Of a stretch of DNA of 9,723 bases, positions 7,215 to 9,723 are shown piece by piece. Each line of letters begins with the position of its first letter. Positions within the stretch are counted from its first letter, which is position 1. The notes under the pieces were generated by a model, which had not been told where the DNA came from, made no database searches, and saw only the letters and a list, made by a program, of their open reading frames with translations. This DNA is from Bifidobacteriaceae bacterium NR021. GTDB taxonomy: Bacteria; Actinomycetota; Actinomycetes; Actinomycetales; Bifidobacteriaceae. The stretch lies in assembly GCA_003585845.1 (NCBI GenBank), contig NQOP01000002.1, positions 82,649-92,371 of the forward strand, read 5' to 3'. A program made the translations under genes and the position numbers.

Positions 7215-7276
7215 GTCACTGTGTAACGAAACTATGTAACGTCACTATGTAACGTCACTATGTAGCACTAAGTAAC
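7215..7276. repeat. 13-bp tandem repeat, about 4.8 copies (GTCACTATGTAAC)
   Basis: Copies start at 7215 (GTCACTGTGTAAC), 7228 (GAAACTATGTAAC), 7241 (exact), 7254 (GTCACTATGTAGC) and a shortened one, ACTAAGTAAC, at 7267-7276. The array sits about 180 bases upstream of the pilin start and 65 bases after the adhesin stop. It may be a set of regulator sites or a length-variable repeat that changes spacing upstream of the pilin. Confidence 0.8.
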
Positions 7277-7311
7277 GCGTAATGCTATTGCCAGCACATG
7301 GAACGTTGACA

Positions 7312-7331
7312 CTGCAGTTTTTAAGCTGCAG
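7312..7331 (-). terminator. Weak hairpin after the adhesin stop codon
   Basis: CTGCAG (7312-7317) and CTGCAG (7326-7331) can pair around an 8-nt loop, 10 bases after the adhesin stop. No T run follows on the minus strand, so termination here would be partial at most. Confidence 0.3.
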
Positions 7332-7341
7332 AAAATTTTCA

Positions 7342-9723
7342 TCAGCATCGCCACCTTTCGCTACGTTGCCTTAAAGCGCGAAGCTTTTTGGCAGTTTTGC
7401 AGATAAAATCTTTAATCAGTGTCTTACGCAGCAACGCATCAAGCATCGCGCGCCCCCACTTGGTTTGCTCAAGGAAGAACCCAGCCGCCATCACGCCCGT
7501 GCCAATCACAGCAAACGCACCAAGCAGCACGTTCCAGTTCATTCCACCGGTCTTTGGCAGCGAGAATTTAGGCGGATCAATCACGTTCACGTCGAAGGAA
7601 ATTCTGTTCCAATCAACAGCAGACTTTAATCCTGTAAGCTGAACCCTTTTCATATCCGTAGACGAATACTTGTTACCCTCAATAAGACTTCCATTAACAG
7701 TGTTATTAAACACCGTCAGTGCATTTGGCTTCAACGCAAACACAGCGCACGTGTAATTTCCAGCCTTTTGAGGTACGCCAGCAATATCGTCTTCACTGCG
7801 AGACACAGCGCTTTCTATGCTGTTCGGATCTTTATTCTTCGTGAATCCATACAGCAAGTTAGCTATGCAACTATTACTGTTCTCACTGCAAGACTTTCGC
7901 TGATCAGCAGTTGCAAAAGTCCACGGCTTTACACTTTCGCCATAATTCTGGTTCAGGTGCATATTGAGCGTATCGTCAAGCCCGCGACTCCACTTTTCCT
8001 CGCCTTGCTTAGTGCACATCATGCGCAATGAAATATTGCTACGATCCTTCAAGCTCCACGCGAGCACATACGGGTTCTTAGTAAGGCTCGTGCCGCTCAT
8101 AACGGTAAGAGAATTAGCACTACCAAGCGTGTCAGTAGAATCAGCGTCTTGAGATCTGAGCAATGTCATCTTAAGATCCTTGTCAGCTCCACTGAAACCT
8201 CCAACTGTAACTTTCGCATACACAGGCTTGCCGTTGTTTCCAGAATCCGGGTCGTCCGAAGTGGAGCCATCCGGGTAATGGATGACAATCTCTTTCAAGT
8301 ACGCTTTAGGAGCAACAGATTGATCTGGATGGAAGGTCACTTTGCCGTAACGCGTGCCGTCATCCTTGGCACTGTGCTTGCCCTTGTGATTATTAGGATC
8401 TGAAGGATTGTCAGGCTTATTGCTCTGCTCACCAGTTTTATCGGTGGCGTTGCCAGAAGCCCAATACGACCAGTCTAGAGACACACTGTTGCCCTTAGTA
8501 CCGTCATTATTTACTTCAAATCCGTGAGTAGCATCCTTAAACTCAAACCAAGTTCCGTCCGGAAGCGCGCCAGCCTTAACAGCATCCTGGTATTTATCCG
8601 CACCGTTAGCGCTCTTAACGCTTTGCGGCACAGCATTCTCAACCTTTTGACCAGCCGTAACGTTCACATCAACATACTTCGGGTTGTAGAAGTGATTGTC
8701 GTTGTGAATTTGAATTTGTATTGCGCGATACTCGTAGTCAACACCTTTAACCGCGTCTTTTTTACCAGTATCACCATCAAGCTTCCACTTGAAGCCTTTC
8801 AAAGGATCAGTGTCGCTTGGCGTTGCTCTGCCGCTTTTATCTGGCTTAATCGACTGAACAGCCTTATCAAAGCTATCTAATAATTTGCTCCCCTGCTTAA
8901 TCGCGTAAACTACGCACTCGTAGTCGCCGGATTCGTTAGCCTTGCCAACAAGAGAGGCACGCGTACGCTCAGTCGTATTCCTGGAATTACCATTAATCAC
9001 ATAATCGTCATACAAAAGCTTCGCATCGCACTGTTTTTTATCCCCATAGCACTTATGCTGCTTTTGAGGATCTTCCTGATGATCCCAAATACTTGGCTTC
9101 TCCATGGCAATGCCAGCAATACCATTCCAAGTGTATTCAGACGTAGTATCAGCAGTATTATTCTTGTGAATAATCTTATGACATATTGTCCTAAGCTCGA
9201 TTTTGCCAGGCTTATGAGTAGACCATAAGTTAAGACGGCGAGGATGACTATTGGTAAGAGGATCACCCTTCTTAATCTTAATAGTCTTATCAGCCCAGTC
9301 ACCATTGTTAAAATTGTTCGTTACATCAAAACTCAAATCGCCAGGTTTAAAATCGTGTGGTACAACGTTTACTTTCGCATACACCGGGTTACCATTATTA
9401 CCAGAATCCGGGTCTTCCGAAGTAGAACCATCTGGGTAATGAACAACTACTGGAGCATTATCACTCATGTTAGTGTTAATCCACCTATGAGGATGGAAAG
9501 TCACATTACCAAACTGACCCGTGCCATTCTTAGCTGATTTCTTACCGCCCTCATTCTTGACATTATCGTCATCATTTTCAAAGAAAGCATAGTTAAGAGG
9601 TTCAGCTCCATTAGGCTTTTTATCCTTCGTATACTGCTTAAACTCGAACCAAGTACCGTCAGGCAAAGGCTCATTGTCTTTCACAGCATCCTGATTATTC
9701 TTTGCACCATTAGCACTCCTAAC
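7342..9723 (-). CDS. Large LPKTG-anchored surface protein, probable pilus-tip adhesin; 5' end outside window
   Basis: 793 residues are visible (numbered here from the right edge); the frame is open at the edge, and the GTG at 9684 lies inside a repeat, so it is not the start. Two tandem copies of a ~368-residue unit begin at residues 1 (VRSANGA) and 369 (VKSANGA). Each has LPDGTWFEFK (20, 387), a long Rib/alpha-like module with HYPDGST and DPDSGNNG (Tyr96, Tyr483), then a four-Cys module (Cys181/225/232/270 and Cys570/612/619/659). The last Cys lies in SGDYEC or AGNYTC, like the F strand of Ig domains. LPKTG at 722-726, a membrane helix (about 732-751) and a 42-residue basic tail end the protein. 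In actinobacterial pilus operons a large protein encoded just before the shaft pilin is usually the tip adhesin; that role is inferred. It could instead be a separate wall-anchored protein. The ligand is unknown. Confidence 0.9.
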   Translation of the reverse strand, partial: VRSANGAKNNQDAVKDNEPLPDGTWFEFKQYTKDKKPNGAEPLNYAFFENDDDNVKNEGGKKSAKNGTGQFGNVTFHPHRWINTNMSDNAPVVVHYPDGSTSEDPDSGNNGNPVYAKVNVVPHDFKPGDLSFDVTNNFNNGDWADKTIKIKKGDPLTNSHPRRLNLWSTHKPGKIELRTICHKIIHKNNTADTTSEYTWNGIAGIAMEKPSIWDHQEDPQKQHKCYGDKKQCDAKLLYDDYVINGNSRNTTERTRASLVGKANESGDYECVVYAIKQGSKLLDSFDKAVQSIKPDKSGRATPSDTDPLKGFKWKLDGDTGKKDAVKGVDYEYRAIQIQIHNDNHFYNPKYVDVNVTAGQKVENAVPQSVKSANGADKYQDAVKAGALPDGTWFEFKDATHGFEVNNDGTKGNSVSLDWSYWASGNATDKTGEQSNKPDNPSDPNNHKGKHSAKDDGTRYGKVTFHPDQSVAPKAYLKEIVIHYPDGSTSDDPDSGNNGKPVYAKVTVGGFSGADKDLKMTLLRSQDADSTDTLGSANSLTVMSGTSLTKNPYVLAWSLKDRSNISLRMMCTKQGEEKWSRGLDDTLNMHLNQNYGESVKPWTFATADQRKSCSENSNSCIANLLYGFTKNKDPNSIESAVSRSEDDIAGVPQKAGNYTCAVFALKPNALTVFNNTVNGSLIEGNKYSSTDMKRVQLTGLKSAVDWNRISFDVNVIDPPKFSLPKTGGMNWNVLLGAFAVIGTGVMAAGFFLEQTKWGRAMLDALLRKTLIKDFICKTAKKLRALRQRSERWRC
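7582..8619 (-). repeat. Second (membrane-proximal) copy of the adhesin repeat unit
   Basis: Residues 369-714. It aligns with the preceding copy over the SANGA..QDAV start, LPDGTWFEFK, VTFHP, HYPDGST, the four cysteines and a closing DVNV strand. DNA around the YPDGS segment (8217-8290) is still clearly similar to 9377-9447. Confidence 0.85.
8620..9723 (-). repeat. First visible copy of the adhesin repeat unit, possibly preceded by more
   Basis: Residues 1-368, beginning almost exactly at the window edge with VRSANGA, the same boundary that opens the second copy. This implies that sequence upstream ends like the unit's C-terminal part, so more copies may lie outside the window. Confidence 0.75.

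Larger units (their letters stand above)
7035..7341. other. Adhesin-pilin intergenic region
   Basis: This 307-base gap has no gene. It contains the pilin leader hairpin and ribosome site, GTCGGCGG twice (7114-7121 and 7148-7155), a 6-bp inverted repeat AGCCGC/GCGGCT (7133-7138, 7152-7157), the 13-bp tandem repeat and a hairpin after the adhesin stop. Minus-strand 7105-7075 is AT-rich and would suit a promoter, but no clear -35/-10 pair is visible. Whether the pilin has its own promoter is open. Confidence 0.55.

Noticed and set aside
9682..9684. GTG at 9684 as the start of the adhesin
   Set aside because: The frame is open further upstream and that sequence matches the internal repeat (VRSANGA versus VKSANGA); there is no signal peptide.

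Overview
The window looks like a cell-surface locus from a Gram-positive actinobacterium of the Bifidobacteriaceae. It carries LPxTG sortase substrates, a pilin-type class C sortase and actinobacterial-style pilus gene order (large adhesin, shaft pilin, sortase), at a moderately AT-rich composition. Gardnerella is my best guess, made from composition and gene style only; no marker gene confirms it.

All four protein genes lie on the minus strand, so transcription runs from high to low coordinates. From right to left: (1) 9723-7342, the 3' part of a large LPKTG-anchored surface protein, built from two tandem copies of a ~368-residue unit. Each copy has a Rib/alpha-like YPDGS module followed by a four-cysteine module resembling an immunoglobulin fold. 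(2) A 307-base gap with a 13-bp tandem repeat and a small leader hairpin. (3) 7034-5322, a complete major pilin: signal peptide, pilin-motif lysine, Cna-B/SpaA-type domains with two E-boxes, LPKTG. (4) A 207-base gap with a perfect 11-bp hairpin. (5) 5114-3996, a class C sortase with lid motif and His/Cys/Arg catalytic set. (6) A 775-base non-coding region with a striking array of three 53-bp inverted-repeat units next to the sortase gene, an AT-rich stretch with palindromes, and the probable promoter and leader of the next gene. (7) 3220-1, the 5' part of a secreted subtilisin-like protease of the C5a-peptidase/lactocepin architecture, cut by the left edge.

Functionally, genes 1, 3 and 5 form a plausible pilus operon. 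The sortase would polymerise the pilin through the lysine of its pilin motif and cap the fibre with the large adhesin; a housekeeping sortase elsewhere would anchor the product to peptidoglycan. The protease appears to be separately transcribed and may act on host proteins or on surface proteins; its link to the pilus rests only on neighbourhood.

The least explained items are the 53-bp array (constant geometry, divergent 19-nt interiors), the duplicated Ig-like cysteine module of the adhesin, its unusually long basic tail after the membrane segment, and the repeats and palindrome in front of the protease. No tRNA, rRNA, transposase, CRISPR array or phage gene was seen.
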